Assembly: GCA_045805565.1 (NCBI GenBank)
Contig: JBJMKZ010000020.1
Span: 1 to 64,000 of the forward strand
Source: DATAEY01 sp045805565
GTDB lineage: Bacteria > Actinomycetota > Thermoleophilia > Solirubrobacterales > Solirubrobacteraceae
Length of the DNA: 64,000 nucleotides
Direction of reading: 5' to 3'
Shown here: one piece after another, positions 62,755-64,000 of the stretch
Numbering within the stretch: position 1 is the first letter of the stretch
Layout: each line of letters begins with the position of its first letter
Program-made: the position numbers and the translations under genes
Notes under the pieces: model-generated
What the model was told of the DNA's origin: nothing
Seen by the model: only the letters and a program-made list of their open reading frames with translations
Databases searched by the model: none

Positions 62755-63060
62755 ATGGGCCAGCGCAGTCCAGCGCACCTTCTGGCGCCGGCCGCGCTGG
62801 CGGCCTTCACCATCGTGGTCGCGCTCATGGTCGCCGCCTCGCTGCTCGGGTCGGACAGCCGCCCCGCCGCATCGACGCCCTCCGCCCGCCATTCCGCGCG
62901 CGCGCATCGTCCCCGGCGGTTTCACACCGTGAGGCCGGGGGAGACCCTGTCCTCGATAGCGGCCAGCACTCATGTCCCGATCGAGCGCCTGCAGGAGCTC
63001 AACCCCGCCCTCGACCCGCAGGCGATCAGGCCCGGCCAGCGCGTGAAGCTGAGGCGGTGA
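62755..63060 (+). CDS. LysM-domain membrane-anchored protein
   Basis: 101 residues from ATG 62755 (MGQRSPAHLLAPAALAAFTI). A single N-terminal membrane helix anchors it; the C-terminal 45 residues are a LysM domain (FHTVRPGETLSSIAASTHVP, LQELNPALDPQAIRPGQRVKL) that binds peptidoglycan. A TATCAT box lies 10 bases upstream, supporting this start over GTG 62722. Its stop overlaps the carboxypeptidase start in GTGA, so the two are coupled. Confidence 0.85.
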   Translation: MGQRSPAHLLAPAALAAFTIVVALMVAASLLGSDSRPAASTPSARHSARAHRPRRFHTVRPGETLSSIAASTHVPIERLQELNPALDPQAIRPGQRVKLRR

Positions 63061-64000
63061 GACCCGCCCGGCGGTGGCGGCCGGCGGCGCTGGCCGCGCT
63101 GGCCGCCGCCGTGGGGCCGGCGATGGCCTGGGCCCCGCAGGCCCGCGGCTCCACTCCGCCCGCCATCGTCGCGCCGGAGGCGATCCTGATCGAGCCGGTC
63201 ACCGGGGAGGTTCTGTTCGCGCGCCGCCCGGATGCCTCGCGCCCGGTGGCCAGCACCACCAAGCTGATGACCGCCCTGCTCGTGCTCGAGCGGGCGTCGC
63301 TGGACGACGTCTTCACCGCCGGTGAGTACCGGGCCGTGTCGTCGGCGGAGACCCGCGTTGGCCTGCGGCCCGGGGAGCGCATGAAGGTGCGCGACCTCCT
63401 GCGATCGCTGCTGCTGGCCAGCGCCAACGACGCCGCCCAGACCCTGGCTCGGCGGACGGCCGGGTCCACGGACGCATTCGTGGCGCTGATGAACCGGCGC
63501 GCGCACCAGCTGCGGCTGACCCACACTCACTACTCCAACCCGATCGGCCTCGACGATCCCGCCAACTACTCGTCCGCGGGCGACCTGGCCAGGCTCACCG
63601 CGCGGCTGCGGCGCATCCGGTTCTTTGCCCGCACCGTGGCGTTGCCACGGGTGGGCCTGTCCAGCGGCCGCCGGCCGCGGATGGTCGAGAACCGCAACGA
63701 CCTCGTCGGCACCCATCGCTTCGTGAACGGCGTCAAGACCGGCCACACCCTCGGCGCCGGGTACGTCCTGGTCGGCTCCGCCACCCGCGCTGGCGTGACC
63801 GTCGTGAGCGTCGTGCTGGGGGAGCCGGGCGAGGCCGCGCGCGACGCCGACACGCTGGCGCTGCTGGACTACGGGCTGGGCCTGCTGCGGAGAGTGAGGG
63901 TCCTGCAGCCGGGCCGGCCGGTCGCGGTGGCGCGTGTGCGCCATCGCGAACAGGCTCGCGTGAGGCTCGTCCCCGCCCGGGCGGTCACGCGGGTGATGCG
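63057..64000 (+). CDS. dacA: D-alanyl-D-alanine carboxypeptidase (S11/PBP5-like), 3' end cut by window edge
   Basis: 314 codons are visible from GTG 63057. A signal sequence (ALAALAAAVGPAMAWA) is followed by the penicillin-binding domain with S66-T-T-K69 (nucleophile Ser66), S122-A-N124 and K227-T-G229. Trims the pentapeptide of peptidoglycan outside the membrane. The region after residue 290 begins the C-terminal domain. It pairs with the overlapping LysM gene, which may help hold or target it in the wall. Confidence 0.93.
   Translation, partial: MRPARRWRPAALAALAAAVGPAMAWAPQARGSTPPAIVAPEAILIEPVTGEVLFARRPDASRPVASTTKLMTALLVLERASLDDVFTAGEYRAVSSAETRVGLRPGERMKVRDLLRSLLLASANDAAQTLARRTAGSTDAFVALMNRRAHQLRLTHTHYSNPIGLDDPANYSSAGDLARLTARLRRIRFFARTVALPRVGLSSGRRPRMVENRNDLVGTHRFVNGVKTGHTLGAGYVLVGSATRAGVTVVSVVLGEPGEAARDADTLALLDYGLGLLRRVRVLQPGRPVAVARVRHREQARVRLVPARAVTRVM

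Overview
This window is 64 kb of very GC-rich, gene-dense chromosome with short gaps, many GTGA/ATGA overlaps and no rRNA, tRNA, phage or complete insertion sequence. Gene content points to an actinobacterium, most likely class Thermoleophilia (Solirubrobacterales-like). The main clues are a SigF/SigB-type sigma factor, Ku, SUF with SufU, the Mycobacterium-type CysO/CysM/Mec cysteine route, a wax-ester/DGAT acyltransferase, DUF6285 and a GCS2-type carboxylate-amine ligase. The taxon is inferred from gene families; no marker gene was compared.

Layout. 1-5 kb: truncated glutamate synthase large subunit and a glycosyltransferase. 5-16.6 kb: a stress-flavoured region with PfpI/DJ-1 protein, Ku, ferritin-like protein, a methyltransferase/carboxylate-amine ligase/haem-oxygenase-like oxidase/CDGSH group, the sigma factor, two HAD phosphatases, FxsA, a STAS protein and a MIP18-family protein. 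Several of these genes carry GTTT-N(14-17)-GGGTA-like promoters, the signature of SigB/SigF factors, so the sigma gene may control its own neighbourhood. 16.6-29.7 kb: lipid and CoA metabolism (WS/DGAT; kinase-DUF6285-acyl-CoA dehydrogenase trio resembling LvaABC; fatty acyl-CoA ligase), IspH, an ABC-2 permease with a Wzt-C-like partner, a phosphoesterase, a redoxin and acetolactate decarboxylase. 29.8-36.4 kb: SUF iron-sulfur assembly genes with an Rrf2 regulator and a palindromic operator; sufB is split from sufCDSU by two small opposite-strand genes. 36.5-42.2 kb: surface-glycan genes (PQQ-like propeller, flippase, glycosyltransferase, asparagine synthase-like).

42.2-45.6 kb: protein-thiocarboxylate cysteine synthesis (rhodanese-ThiF activator, CysO-like carrier with an unusual tail beyond its GG, CysM, TatA, Mec-type JAMM peptidase). 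45.6-53.7 kb: conserved unknowns (DUF2007, DUF1152, DUF1802), a 3-hydroxyisobutyrate dehydrogenase-like enzyme and hydantoinase/oxoprolinase subunits. 53.7-54.2 kb: a gene-free segment bounded by 13-bp inverted repeats, probably a MITE or IS remnant. 54.2-64 kb: NadB, a histone-deacetylase-family amidohydrolase, an orphan Flp-type pilin, the murI-rph-rdgB-CDF operon, a minisatellite-like repeat, small unknowns, HU, PyrF, a LysM protein and a truncated D-Ala-D-Ala carboxypeptidase.

Many start codons lie only 6-11 bases after a TAnnnT -10 hexamer, which suggests widespread leaderless transcription; I used this to choose several starts. All names rest on reading the translated sequence and recalled family motifs, without database searches.
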